NCBI RefSeq assembly: GCF_004799325.1
Contig: NZ_SSMD01000009.1
Coordinates: 1 to 64,000 of the forward strand
Direction of reading: 5' to 3'
From: Thalassobius vesicularis
Lineage (GTDB): Bacteria; Pseudomonadota; Alphaproteobacteria; Rhodobacterales; Rhodobacteraceae
DNA length: 64,000 nucleotides
Below the pieces are notes generated by a model. It was not told where the DNA came from, did no database searches, and saw only the letters and a list, made by a program, of their open reading frames with translations. Below, piece by piece: positions 7,641 through 16,223 of this stretch. How positions within the stretch are numbered: the stretch's first letter is position 1; each line of letters opens with the position of its first letter. The position numbers and the translations under genes were made by a program.

Positions 7641-9245
7641 TTATTGCTCCTTGCCGATGGCGCGGCGCAGGGCTGCGGCCACGGATTTTTCATCGAATTT
7701 GCCCCAGCGGGCGGCGACATGCTGGTCGGGACGGATCAGGTAAACGGCCGAGGGCGCGCTGCACAGGTAACGCTCGGCCAGGGCCGGATCAGCGCTTTCG
7801 GTGGTCAGCGGCAGGTTGGTGATTTCCACACCGTCCACGGTCAGTTTCTCGGGGGCGTCCACGTTGATCGTCAGCAGGGTGAACTTGTCGCCCAGCTTGT
7901 CCAGCAGGAACCCGTCGGCCAGCGGCACGTCCGGACAGGGCGAGCCGGGACGCGTGCGCGAGGGCCCATCCAGACGGTCGGCACCGTTCAACGGCGAGCC
8001 GTCATAGGTGCAGGGCACCGACAACCGCCCCGAGTTCACCAGCGGGCGGGCAAAGGCGTGATGCTCGGACAGGTCCAGCACGGCGTCGCGGAAAATCCGG
8101 CTGGTTTCCGATTTCGGCGTGATGAAATCGGTCGAGCGCGAGGAGTTCAGGATATTCTCGTCCGCGCCGTAAATCCGTTCCAGATCATAGGTTTCCAGCA
8201 GGCTTTCGGGGGCTTTGCCCTCCATCACCAGCTTCAGTTTCCAGATCAGGTTGTCGGTGTCCTGCAGGCCCGAGTTGGCCCCGCGCGCGCCGAACGGGCT
8301 GACCTGGTGTGCGGCGTCACCGGCGAAAATCACGCGGTTGTGGCGGAATTTCTCCATCCGGCGGCACTGGAAGGTGTAGATGCTGACCCATTCCAGATCG
8401 AATTTCACGTCCTCGCCCAGCATCGCCTTCAGGCGGGGGATGACGTTTTCGGGCTTCTTCTCTTCTTCCTTGTCGATGTCCCATCCCAGTTGCAGGTCGA
8501 TCCGCCAGACGCCATCGGGCTGTTTATGCAGCAGTGCGGACTGGCCCTTGTTGAAGGGCGGGTCGAACCAGAACCAACGCTCGGTCGGGAAGTCGGCGTC
8601 CATGATCACGTCGGCGATCAGGAAGTTGTCTTCGAACACGCGGCCGACGAAATCCAGCCCCATCATGGCGCGGATCGGGCTGCCAGCGCCGTCGCAGGCG
8701 ATCAGCCATTCGGCCTCCAACCCGTAGGTGCCTTCGGGCGTGTCGATCAGCAAGGAAACGTGATCGCCCTTGTCCTCGGTCTTCAAGACCTTGTTTTTGC
8801 CGCGGATTTCGATGGGAGCCCCGGCGGCTTGCAGCTCCTGCACGCGGTTCACCAGGTATTCTTCGAAATAGTATTGCTGCAGGTTGATGAAGGCCGGGCG
8901 CTTGTGGCCGTCTTCGGGCAGCAGGTTGAAGTCATAGACCTTGCGGTCGCCGAAGAAGACCTTGCCCAAGTTCCACACGACGCCCTTGTCCACCATCGGC
9001 TGGCCGCAGCCCAGACGGTCCAGGATTTCCAGCGGGCGCTTGGCGAAACAGATCGCGCGGGAGCCGAAGCTGACCTTGTCGTTGTCGTCCAGGATGATCG
9101 CCTCGATGCCCTGTTGGGCAAGGTCGATGGCGGCGGCCAGGCCAATGGGGCCGGCGCCTACGATCACCACCTTGCGGCGGGTCAGCGCGTCCTGATCGGG
9201 ACTGCGGGAATAGGGGTAGAGGGGGATTTCAAAGATCTTGTTCAT
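7641..9245 (-). CDS. FAD-dependent aromatic ring monooxygenase (PHBH/MhpA fold)
   Basis: A 534-residue class A flavoprotein monooxygenase. The dinucleotide-binding motif GAGPIGLA is at residues 30-37, the DG motif CDGAGSPIR at 184-192 and the GD motif VIFAGDAAHQVSPFGARG at about 305-322. A C-terminal thioredoxin-like extension (residues about 400-534) is as in MhpA-type 3-hydroxyphenylpropionate hydroxylases. Its place directly with hmgA and fahA points to a hydroxylase producing homogentisate, for instance from a hydroxyphenylacetate, probably helped by the DUF2783 protein. The ATG at 9245 follows GGGAGGAG; the longer frame upstream has no homology-like sequence. Substrate assignment is inference. 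Confidence 0.85.
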   Translation of the reverse strand: MNKIFEIPLYPYSRSPDQDALTRRKVVIVGAGPIGLAAAIDLAQQGIEAIILDDNDKVSFGSRAICFAKRPLEILDRLGCGQPMVDKGVVWNLGKVFFGDRKVYDFNLLPEDGHKRPAFINLQQYYFEEYLVNRVQELQAAGAPIEIRGKNKVLKTEDKGDHVSLLIDTPEGTYGLEAEWLIACDGAGSPIRAMMGLDFVGRVFEDNFLIADVIMDADFPTERWFWFDPPFNKGQSALLHKQPDGVWRIDLQLGWDIDKEEEKKPENVIPRLKAMLGEDVKFDLEWVSIYTFQCRRMEKFRHNRVIFAGDAAHQVSPFGARGANSGLQDTDNLIWKLKLVMEGKAPESLLETYDLERIYGADENILNSSRSTDFITPKSETSRIFRDAVLDLSEHHAFARPLVNSGRLSVPCTYDGSPLNGADRLDGPSRTRPGSPCPDVPLADGFLLDKLGDKFTLLTINVDAPEKLTVDGVEITNLPLTTESADPALAERYLCSAPSAVYLIRPDQHVAARWGKFDEKSVAAALRRAIGKEQ

Positions 9246-9340
9246 GGTTCTCCTCCCAGAGACATACCGGGGTCGTTCACGCCCTTTGGGGCGTGGTGTG
9301 CAGGGTAAGGATGGGCGGGTTGCCCCGCCCGGATCCGGGG

Positions 9341-10291
9341 TCAGCCTTGCAGGGCCTCCCACATCTCCAGATCGCGCTGCGCGGTCCAGATGCGGGGGGT
9401 GTCGATGCCGCGCGCTTCGTCATAGGCGCGGGCGACGTTGAAGGGCAGGCAGTGTTCGTAGATCGCGTAATCTGCGAATTTCGGGTCACATTCGGCGCGC
9501 ACGGCGTCCCATGCCTCTTTCAGCGAACCATTGCGGGCGGCGACCTTGGCGGCCGGGCGGTAGGTGCTGGTGACGAAATCGCGGGTGTTCTCGATGGCGG
9601 CGTTCACCATCTCTTTGCCGACCAGCGCGTCGCCGCGACCGGGCGCAATGGCGTCCACGTCATAGGCCTTGATCCGGTCCAACGTGGTGCCCCAATCGTT
9701 GAAATGCCCGTCACCGCAATAGCAGGCCGAGTGGTATTCCACGATGTCGCCGGTGAACATGACGTTCTGGTCGGGGACGTAGATCACCGAGTCGCCTGCC
9801 GTATGCGCGCGGCCGATCTGACGGATGTCGACGCGGCGGTTGCCCAGATAGACGGTCATGCTGTCGCTGAACGTGGTGGTCGGAAAGGTCAGCCCGGGGA
9901 TGCTTTCGTGGCCTTCGAACAGGCGGGGGAAGCGTTGGAATTCGCTGTCCCAGTCCTCTTGTCCGCGTTCCACGACCATCGCGCGGGCTTTGTCCGACAT
10001 GATGACCTGCTGCGCGCCAAAGGCGCTGGCGCCCAGCACGCGGACGGCGTGGTAATGGGTCAGCACCACATGGGTGATCGGCTTGTCCGTCACCGAGCGC
10101 ACGCACTCGATCACCTTGTTGGCCAGACGCGGGGTGGCCTGTGCTTCGACGATCATCACGCTATCGTCGCCGATGATGACGCCCGAGTTCGGGTCGCCCT
10201 CGGCGGTGAAGGCATAGAGGCCCTCACCCACTTCGGTGAAGCTGATGGTTTTCTCGGTCATGTCCCCTTGGGACGCGAATGCCTTTGCCAT
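9341..10291 (-). CDS. metallo-beta-lactamase-fold hydrolase with an altered second metal site
   Basis: A 316-residue MBL-fold protein. The first metal site looks intact: His79 and His81 (THYHAVR), His163 (GRAHTAGDS) and Asp182 (MFTGDIV). The residues that build the second site are replaced: the usual Asp-His after the HxH pair is Val83-Arg84, and the final His is Arg219 (IAPGRGD). A mononuclear enzyme or a changed chemistry is therefore expected. It lies between fahA and the flavin hydroxylase in the homogentisate operon, so a thioester or ester intermediate of aromatic catabolism is a plausible substrate. ATG 10291 follows AAGGAC. Confidence 0.85.
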   Translation of the reverse strand: MAKAFASQGDMTEKTISFTEVGEGLYAFTAEGDPNSGVIIGDDSVMIVEAQATPRLANKVIECVRSVTDKPITHVVLTHYHAVRVLGASAFGAQQVIMSDKARAMVVERGQEDWDSEFQRFPRLFEGHESIPGLTFPTTTFSDSMTVYLGNRRVDIRQIGRAHTAGDSVIYVPDQNVMFTGDIVEYHSACYCGDGHFNDWGTTLDRIKAYDVDAIAPGRGDALVGKEMVNAAIENTRDFVTSTYRPAAKVAARNGSLKEAWDAVRAECDPKFADYAIYEHCLPFNVARAYDEARGIDTPRIWTAQRDLEMWEALQG

Positions 10292-10305
10292 TTTTGTTGT
10301 CCTTT

Positions 10306-11562
10306 TCAGCGTTTGTAAGGGTCATCCAGCGCGGGCAGGATGGTGCCCGTGCAAGTGCCAAATCCGATGGTGTAGCCGTCGCCATGCGCCGCGCCGCTTA
10401 GCGTCAGCGTGTCGCCGTCCTCGAGGAAGCTGCGGGTTTCGCCGGTGTCCAGCGTCAGGGGTTCCTTGCCGCCCCAGCTGAGTTCCAGCAGCGAGCCGCG
10501 CTCGGACTTGGTTGCGCCCGAGATGGTGCCCGAGCCCAGCAGATCGCCCACATTCATCGGGCAGCCCGAAGTCGTGTGATGCGCCAGCTGTTGGGCCGAA
10601 GAATAGTACATCTCTTTGTAGTTCGTCTGCGCGATCTGGGTCGCCGCCTTGCCCGCGGGCGCCAGCGAGACCGACAGGTCGATGTCGTACAGCATCGGGC
10701 CGGTGTCGCGCAGATGCGGCAGCAGCTCGAATTCACGGGCGGGGGTGTTGCAGCGGAACGGCTCCAGCGCGGGTTTGGTCACGATCCACGGGCTGATCGA
10801 GGTGGCGGTCGCCTTGGCCTGGAATGGTCCCAGCGGTTGGTATTCCCAAGCCTGTATGTCGCGCGCGGACCAGTCGTTCAGCAGCACGTAGCCAAAGATC
10901 GCCTTGTCGGCCTCATCCAGCGTGATCGGTCCGTCCGAGGCGGTGCCGACGATGGCGCCCATCTCCAGCTCCAGATCGAAGCGGCGGCAGGGCAGGAACG
11001 CGGGCAGCGCGTGGTCAGGCGATTTCAACTGACCCCAGGGGCGGCGAATGTCGGTGCCGCTGACCACGACCGAGGACGCCCGGCCATTATACCCGATCGG
11101 GATGTGCAGCCAGTTCGGCGGCAGCGCGTTTTCCGGGTCGCGGAACATGCAGCCGACGTTATAGGCATGGTGCCGGCCAGCGTAGAAATCGGTGTATTCC
11201 GACACCAGGAACGGCATCAGCATCGTCGCATCAGCCTGCGGGACCAGAAACGCCTCGGCTTCGGCCTGATCGGCGCTGCCTTCGGCCAGAATCTCGGTCA
11301 GGCGGGCACGCAGGGCGGCCCACAGTTCGGGGCCTTCTTCCATGACTTCGTTCCAGAACGGCACGTCGAACAGCGGCTCGCCCGACAGGTCCAGCAGACC
11401 GGCCTCTTCTGCGGCCTGGCAGTCCAGGATCATGTCGCCGATGGCCACGCCGCAACGCGGGTCCATGTCGGCGGTTTCAAACACGCCGTAAGGCAGGTTG
11501 TTCAGAGGAAAGGGGCAATCGGCGGAATTGGCCGTTTTCACCCAGCTTTTCATCAATGGCAT
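10306..11562 (-). CDS. fahA: fumarylacetoacetase
   Basis: A 418-residue enzyme that cleaves fumarylacetoacetate to fumarate and acetoacetate, the last step of the homogentisate pathway. It has the small N-terminal SH3-like domain (residues 1-110) and the C-terminal FAH domain. Recognisable family stretches are YTDFYAGRHHAYNVG (with the metal and active-site Asp/His), RRFDLELEMGAIVG (metal Glu residues) and LLNDWSARDIQAWEY. The length matches the human and bacterial enzymes. The ATG at 11562 is preceded by AAGGAA. It is co-directional with hmgA and the two MBL-fold genes. A maleylacetoacetate isomerase gene, which normally acts between HmgA and FahA, is not found next to it. Confidence 0.96.
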   Translation of the reverse strand: MPLMKSWVKTANSADCPFPLNNLPYGVFETADMDPRCGVAIGDMILDCQAAEEAGLLDLSGEPLFDVPFWNEVMEEGPELWAALRARLTEILAEGSADQAEAEAFLVPQADATMLMPFLVSEYTDFYAGRHHAYNVGCMFRDPENALPPNWLHIPIGYNGRASSVVVSGTDIRRPWGQLKSPDHALPAFLPCRRFDLELEMGAIVGTASDGPITLDEADKAIFGYVLLNDWSARDIQAWEYQPLGPFQAKATATSISPWIVTKPALEPFRCNTPAREFELLPHLRDTGPMLYDIDLSVSLAPAGKAATQIAQTNYKEMYYSSAQQLAHHTTSGCPMNVGDLLGSGTISGATKSERGSLLELSWGGKEPLTLDTGETRSFLEDGDTLTLSGAAHGDGYTIGFGTCTGTILPALDDPYKR

Positions 11563-11576
11563 ATGCGCGGTTCCTT

Positions 11577-12428
11577 TCAGTCCAGGGGAATGGTCATGCC
11601 GTCGGTCCCAATAAACAACGGACCGGACCATTCCCGGCAGGTTTCCTCCTGCCAGTGGTGTTCGGTAAAATTCGGGTCGTCACAGGGGACGAGGTGATTG
11701 AGCGCCAGCCGTTTTACCCCGGCGGCTTGCGCGATGCGCCCGACCTGATCGGCGGGGCTGTGAGAGCGTTCCAGATGCACCCGCAGCCGGTCATCGCCAT
11801 TGCCGACACGGGCGCACAGAGCGTCGATCCCGGCGCTCAGCATGGCTTCGTGGACCAGCAGGTCGCTGCCTTTGGCGAAGTCCGCCATCTGCGGGATCGG
11901 CGCGGTGTCCCCCGACAGGGTGACAGAGCGCGAGCCTGTCAGCCGCAGCGCAAAGCTGTCGGTGATCGGCGGGTGCTCGTTGCGGATCACGTCCATGCGC
12001 AGCGGGCCAAGGGCGTGTTGCCCGACCTCCAGTACGGAAATCTGCGCCAGCGCGGCCAGATCAGGCCGCCCCTCGTCCCGGATGCGCAGGGCAATGTCGA
12101 AGGACATCGAGGACAGGAAACCCTGCCAATAGTCTTGCAACCCCTGCGGTCCGATCACGGGGACGGGGCGTTTCAGCCCCGCCGTCCATGCGGTGTGCAA
12201 AAGCGGCCCCAATTCCAGGTAGTGGTCCGAGTGCAGATGCGTGATGACGATGGCATCCAGATCGGTCAGCGCGACACCTGCGTCGCACAGCCCGCGCGTC
12301 ACCCCCAGACCGGCGTCGACCAGAATGGTCTGGCCGTCCATCCGGACCAGGGTAGACGTGGGCATCCGCGTGCCGGGCCGGATCGCCGGTCCGCCTTTGG
12401 TGCCCATCAGGGTGACACTGTTCTGCAT
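11577..12428 (-). CDS. MBL-fold hydrolase, ribonuclease Z/lactonase-like
   Basis: A 283-residue metallo-beta-lactamase-fold protein with the full THLHSDHY motif (His64, His66, Asp68, His69) and later candidate ligands in SGDTAPIP and the LVHEAM region, followed by a C-terminal NHLVP histidine as in RNase Z-type hydrolases. Unlike the neighbour at 9341-10291, both metal sites appear present. It sits between hmgA and fahA with 14-24 bp gaps. RNase Z-like proteins in catabolic operons are usually small-molecule hydrolases, so tRNA processing is unlikely. The ATG at 12428 is preferred over the GTG at 12434 because GGAGG is 7 bp upstream. The substrate is unknown. Confidence 0.8.
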   Translation of the reverse strand: MQNSVTLMGTKGGPAIRPGTRMPTSTLVRMDGQTILVDAGLGVTRGLCDAGVALTDLDAIVITHLHSDHYLELGPLLHTAWTAGLKRPVPVIGPQGLQDYWQGFLSSMSFDIALRIRDEGRPDLAALAQISVLEVGQHALGPLRMDVIRNEHPPITDSFALRLTGSRSVTLSGDTAPIPQMADFAKGSDLLVHEAMLSAGIDALCARVGNGDDRLRVHLERSHSPADQVGRIAQAAGVKRLALNHLVPCDDPNFTEHHWQEETCREWSGPLFIGTDGMTIPLD

Positions 12429-12452
12429 CCGCACTCCTCCCTCCCGGGCAGC

Positions 12453-13814
12453 TTACTTCTTGCCCGGAGTGCCGTCGAACTTCTTCTCGAGGCTGGTCCA
12501 GCAGTCGATGTAATCGTCCTGCAGCGGGGCCTCTTGTGCGGCGAACTGGGTCAGGTGCTGCGGGAAGCGGGTCTCGAACATGAAGGACATGGTGTTGTCC
12601 AGCTTCTCCGGCCCCAGATTGGAGTTCGACGCGCCCTCGAAGGCGTTCTTGTCCGGCCCGTGCGGCAGCATCATGTTGTGCAGGCTCATCCCGCCGGGGA
12701 TGAAGCCCTGCGGTTTGGCGTCGTACTGGCCATAGATGTTGCCCATCATCTCGGACATGATGTTCTTGTGGTACCACGGAGGACGGAAGGTGTTCTCGGC
12801 CACCATCCAACGCTCGCGGAACAGCACGAAGTCGATATTCGCGGTCCCCGGCACGCCCGAGGGGGCGGTCAGCACGGTGAAAATGCTGGGATCGGGGTGA
12901 TCGAACAGGATCGCGCCAACCGGGCAATAGGTGCGCAGGTCGTACTTGTAGGGCGCGTAGTTGCCGTGCCAGGCCACCACGTCCAGCGGCGACTGGCCGA
13001 TCTTGGTTTCGTGGAACTGGCCGCACCATTTCACGGTCAGGGTCGAGGGGACTTCCTTATCCTCGAACGCGGCCACCGGGGCTTTGAAATCGCGCGGGTT
13101 GGCCATGCAGTTGGCGCCGATCGGGCCGCGGCCCGGCATCTCGAACTTCTGGCCGTAGTTTTCGCAGACGAAGCCGCGGCAGGGGCCTTCCAGCACCTCA
13201 ACCCGGTAAACCAGACCGCGCGGGAGGATGGCGATCTCTTTGGGCTCGACGTCGATGATGCCCAGCTCGGTGAAGAAGCGCAGGCGACCCTCTTGCGGGA
13301 CGACCAGCAGTTCCGAGTCGGCAGAGAAGAAGTATTCATCCACCATCGAGGCTGTCACCAGGTACACATGGCTGGCCATGCCCACCTGCGTGTTCACGTC
13401 GCCAGCCGTTGTCATGGTGCGCATGCCGGTCAGCCAGGTCAGCGGCGCATCGGTGTGCGGCACGGGATCCCAGCGGTACTGGCCCAGGCTGATCACGTCG
13501 GGATCGACGCAGGGCGCGGATTTCCAGTAGGGCAGGTCGATCTTGGTGTAGCGATGCGAGTGCTTCACGCTGGGACGAATGCGGTAGCACCAGGTACGCT
13601 CGGGCGGGTTGGCGGTGAAGGCCGTTCCCGACAGCTGTTCACCGTACAGGCCGTAATCGCATTTCTGTGGGCTGTTCATGCCTTGCGGCAAGGCACCGGG
13701 CAGCGCCTCGGTTTCGAAATCATTGCCAAAGCCGGGCATATAGCCGGGCGTCGTCCCTACCGTGTCGGGGGCCTGAGTGTAGGCGCCGGGGTGGGGCTGG
13801 GTGTGCTGATTCAT
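12453..13814 (-). CDS. hmgA: homogentisate 1,2-dioxygenase
   Basis: A 453-residue non-haem Fe(II) ring-cleavage dioxygenase that converts homogentisate to maleylacetoacetate. The iron ligands can be placed by alignment with the human enzyme (His335, Glu341, His371): here His349 and Glu355 in [11 protein letters not shown] and His385 in LPHGPDKN, with identical spacing. N-terminal landmarks such as [19 protein letters not shown] are near-invariant in the family. It is the first gene of the minus-strand aromatic operon and is divergent from a MarR-type regulator. ATG 13814 is chosen over an upstream in-frame codon because the family start MxGFGN lies about 25 residues in. Confidence 0.98.
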   Translation of the reverse strand: MNQHTQPHPGAYTQAPDTVGTTPGYMPGFGNDFETEALPGALPQGMNSPQKCDYGLYGEQLSGTAFTANPPERTWCYRIRPSVKHSHRYTKIDLPYWKSAPCVDPDVISLGQYRWDPVPHTDAPLTWLTGMRTMTTAGDVNTQVGMASHVYLVTASMVDEYFFSADSELLVVPQEGRLRFFTELGIIDVEPKEIAILPRGLVYRVEVLEGPCRGFVCENYGQKFEMPGRGPIGANCMANPRDFKAPVAAFEDKEVPSTLTVKWCGQFHETKIGQSPLDVVAWHGNYAPYKYDLRTYCPVGAILFDHPDPSIFTVLTAPSGVPGTANIDFVLFRERWMVAENTFRPPWYHKNIMSEMMGNIYGQYDAKPQGFIPGGMSLHNMMLPHGPDKNAFEGASNSNLGPEKLDNTMSFMFETRFPQHLTQFAAQEAPLQDDYIDCWTSLEKKFDGTPGKK

Positions 13815-13827
13815 CGCGCGTCCTCCA

Positions 13828-13867
13828 TTAATGGTTGCGGAGTTAATGGTTGATTTTGTAACTAACA
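13828..13867. promoter_or_regulatory. hmgA/marR divergent promoter region with direct repeats
   Basis: The 71-bp gap between hmgA and the MarR gene contains TTAATGGTTG twice (13828-13837 and 13843-13852, 15 bp apart), followed by GTAACTAACAAC, whose GTTA/TAAC and GTTG/CAAC ends can pair as imperfect palindromes with the second repeat. This is the expected location of the operator of the MarR-type repressor, controlling both genes. The exact operator is not resolved. Confidence 0.5.
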
Positions 13868-13885
13868 ACAGAGAGAGGTGCCGGT

Positions 13886-14332
13886 ATGACAAAAAATGAT
13901 GAATTTCCCCTGCAGCAATTTCTGCCCTACCTGCTGAATCAAGCCGCCGAGGAAAGCAGTCTGGAATTTCAGCAGGTCTACAAGAATCGCTACGGGATGC
14001 TGCGCACCGAATGGCGTGTGCTTTTTCACCTTGGCATCTACGGGCGCATGACCGCGAAAGAGATCGGTGAGCGATCCAAGATGCACAAGACCAAGATCAG
14101 CCGCGCGGTGCAGCGTCTGGCCGAGCGGCGTTTCCTGACCCGGGATCAGGACGAGAAAGACCGCCGGTTGGAGCATCTGGAGCTGACAACAGCCGGGCAG
14201 GCAGCCTATCGCGATCTGCGTGGCGTGGCCGAACGGTATGACGTGAAACTGTCCGCCACGCTGACCCCCGAGGAAAACCGCGTGTTGCGGCAGGCTCTGG
14301 TCAAACTGGCGCGGATGTCTCCCGACGCTTAG
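13886..14332 (+). CDS. MarR-family transcriptional regulator, probable repressor of the homogentisate operon
   Basis: A 148-residue winged-helix protein. The DNA-binding part is at residues about 38-105 ([34 protein letters not shown]; wing [15 protein letters not shown] with the family DxRxxxLxLT motif). Flanking helices form the dimer interface. MarR proteins in aromatic catabolism usually repress until the pathway intermediate binds. Divergent transcription from hmgA with a shared 71-bp repeat-containing region supports an HmgR-like role. The stop codon overlaps that of the convergent mipZ gene. Confidence 0.88.
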   Translation: MTKNDEFPLQQFLPYLLNQAAEESSLEFQQVYKNRYGMLRTEWRVLFHLGIYGRMTAKEIGERSKMHKTKISRAVQRLAERRFLTRDQDEKDRRLEHLELTTAGQAAYRDLRGVAERYDVKLSATLTPEENRVLRQALVKLARMSPDA

Positions 14333-15138
14333 AAGCTGGCGTCGATGCCGGGCAGGTCCAGCGCCTTCATCAGGTCGCGCAATTCCTGCCGCGCCGCGAC
14401 GTTCGAGATGTTCAGCTGCTTGACGCCGATATCCCGCAGGTCCAGCAAGGTCAGCCCGCGCGGGAACAGCTCGCGGAAAATGACGCGTTCGTGGAAGCCG
14501 GGGACGACGCGGAACCCGATCCGCTTGGCCAGCGCGGCCAGCGCCTTTTCCATCTTTTCCTTGTTGACCATCTGCTGAGCGCCCAGACGGTTGCGCAGCA
14601 CGACCCAGTCGATCGGCTTCAACCCGGCCTGAGCGCGCAATTGGCGGGCATTCCAGACCATTTCCGAATAGACCGACGGGCCCAGAATTTTCGTGCCGTC
14701 CGAATCCACATGGGCCAGAAGGTCGAAATCGACAAAGCTGTCGTTCAGCGGCGTGATCAGCGTGTCGGCCAGCGAATGCGCCACCTGGCTCAGGCGGGTA
14801 TGCGAGCCGGGGCAGTCGATCAGGATGAAATCGTTGTCCGGTTCGACCGTTGCGATGGCCTTGGACAGGCGGTGGTCATAGGGGTTTTCGCCGGGCTTCA
14901 GCTCGTCCTGATCGATCTGGGGCAGGTCGAAATAGACCGGGCTGGGCAGGTCCAGACCGGATTCTTCGAGGAAATTCTGGCGGTTGGTCGTGTAGCGGGC
15001 AAAGGTCTTCTGCCGCAGGTCCAGATCCAGGACTGCGACTCGCTTGCCCATCCGGGCCAATGCGGTGGCGACATGCATCGAAACGGTCGATTTGCCTGCC
15101 CCGCCTTTTTCGTTCCCAACGACAATAATATGCGCCAT
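14329..15138 (-). CDS. mipZ: division plane positioning ATPase MipZ
   Basis: A 269-residue ParA/MinD-family deviant Walker ATPase that forms a gradient from the ParB-bound poles and blocks FtsZ assembly away from midcell in alphaproteobacteria. The deviant Walker A motif KGGAGKS is at residues 11-17, the A' motif is VAVLDLDLRQKT, and Walker B is FILIDCPGSHTR. The segments WVVLRNRLGAQ and FRVVPGFHERVIFRELFPRGLTLLD are characteristic of MipZ and not of ParA. There is no parB nearby. The gene is followed by the convergent MarR gene and preceded by a roughly 150-bp gap beyond the rpmE terminator. Confidence 0.95.
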   Translation of the reverse strand: MAHIIVVGNEKGGAGKSTVSMHVATALARMGKRVAVLDLDLRQKTFARYTTNRQNFLEESGLDLPSPVYFDLPQIDQDELKPGENPYDHRLSKAIATVEPDNDFILIDCPGSHTRLSQVAHSLADTLITPLNDSFVDFDLLAHVDSDGTKILGPSVYSEMVWNARQLRAQAGLKPIDWVVLRNRLGAQQMVNKEKMEKALAALAKRIGFRVVPGFHERVIFRELFPRGLTLLDLRDIGVKQLNISNVAARQELRDLMKALDLPGIDASF

Positions 15139-15286
15139 TGTTACCCTATCCCGCTATACCTGCCGCGTTTTGGCCCGTCCTCCACAGGATATTGTGGCTG
15201 GCGCGGTTTTTCAAAACATTGTTGGCCTTTTGGCGCCTTCCTTCGCATCTGTTGCAGGAATTTGGAAGGCCCTGCACAGAAAAAGA

Positions 15287-15313
15287 AAAACCCCGCCAGA
15301 GGCGGGGTTTTCC
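15287..15313 (-). terminator. Rho-independent terminator after rpmE
   Basis: AAAACCCCGCC-AGA-GGCGGGGTTTT forms a near-perfect hairpin with A/T-rich flanks on both sides. On the minus strand it ends in a T-run 20 bp after the rpmE stop codon. Confidence 0.9.
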
Positions 15314-15333
15314 AAACAGAACGCTGCGCAGGA

Positions 15334-15555
15334 TCAGAAGCCCAGGCCGGCGTACTTGTTCTTGAACTTCGAGACGCGACCGCCGGCGTCCATCAGGCGC
15401 GACGAACCGCCGGTCCATGCGGGGTGCACGGAGGGGTCGATGTCCAGCGACATGGTATCGCCTTCTTTGCCCCAGGTCGAACGCATGGTGACCAGGGTGC
15501 CGTCGGTCATTTTCACTTCGATGAAGTGGTAGTCGGGGTGAATGCCTTCTTTCAT
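15334..15555 (-). CDS. rpmE: 50S ribosomal protein L31
   Basis: A 73-residue ribosomal protein beginning [19 protein letters not shown] and ending [10 protein letters not shown]. It lacks the CxxC zinc-binding cysteine pairs of the zinc-binding L31 form, so it is of the C-minus type. It contacts 5S rRNA and bridges the subunits. It is the last gene of the trmD-rplS-rpmE group, 11 bp after rplS, and is followed by a strong terminator. Confidence 0.96.
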   Translation of the reverse strand: MKEGIHPDYHFIEVKMTDGTLVTMRSTWGKEGDTMSLDIDPSVHPAWTGGSSRLMDAGGRVSKFKNKYAGLGF

Positions 15556-15566
15556 CGATCTGATCC

Positions 15567-15950
15567 TTATGCTTCGGCGCCGTCTTTGGGCTTGTAGTTG
15601 GCAACTTCTGCGATACGGGCCGATTTGCCACGGCGAGTGCGCAGGTAGTACAGTTTGGCGCGACGAACGCGGCCACGACGCACCACGGTGATGCTGTCGA
15701 TGTTGGTCGAGAACAGCGGGAACACACGCTCCACGCCTTCGCCAAACGAAATCTTGCGGACGGTGAACGAACCGGCAATGCCCGAGCCGTTCTTGCGGCT
15801 GATGCAAACGCCTTCGTAGTCCTGAACGCGGGTACGGGTGCCTTCGGTCACCTTGTAGCCGACGCGAACGGTGTCACCGGGTTTGAAGTCGGGGATGTTT
15901 TTCCCCAGGGCGGCGATTTGCTCCGCCTCCAGCTGTGCGATCAGATCCAT
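15567..15950 (-). CDS. rplS: 50S ribosomal protein L19
   Basis: A 127-residue protein of the 30S-50S interface. Motifs [32 protein letters not shown] and the C-terminal basic segment [16 protein letters not shown] are standard for L19. It sits in the usual rpsP-rimM-trmD-rplS order but is separated from trmD by about 270 bp, so it may have its own promoter. rpmE follows directly. Confidence 0.97.
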   Translation of the reverse strand: MDLIAQLEAEQIAALGKNIPDFKPGDTVRVGYKVTEGTRTRVQDYEGVCISRKNGSGIAGSFTVRKISFGEGVERVFPLFSTNIDSITVVRRGRVRRAKLYYLRTRRGKSARIAEVANYKPKDGAEA

Positions 15951-16148
15951 CGCATATCTCCTAATCTGCTTGCGGTTTGTTCCGCAAAGTTGCTCGCGTC
16001 CTCAGAGCTCTTGTCCTTCGACCGGGTCCGCATGATGCGCCCGACAGAGATCAGGTCGTCTTTCCTTGGGTGCTTTGGTGCTTGCGTCATCTCCGGTGCG
16101 GCGCGGACAGAAGGAAGCCCGCAGTCATCGGATACAAATAACCAAAGC

Positions 16149-16173
16149 GTCCGAGTCGGGTTCCCGCTCGGAC
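16149..16173. other. hairpin in the 273-bp trmD-rplS intergenic region
   Basis: GTCCGAG/CTCGGAC stem with an 11-nt loop, with GCTTTGGTTATTT on the minus-strand side. It could act as a weak terminator or attenuator after trmD. The remainder of 15951-16223 shows no convincing gene: the open frames there have no recognisable protein features. Confidence 0.4.
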
Positions 16174-16223
16174 TTGGCGCGCTTGTAGGGAAGTTTGTCC
16201 AATGGCGCAAGGGGCGCGAGGCG

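Noticed and set aside
11556-13853. 765-codon plus-strand frame antisense to hmgA and the MBL gene
   Set aside because: Shadow frame; hmgA on the minus strand has its complete iron-ligand set.
15951-16210. 89-codon minus-strand frame between trmD and rplS
   Set aside because: No ribosome-binding site, no recognisable protein pattern and an unusual composition; the region contains a hairpin and looks non-coding.
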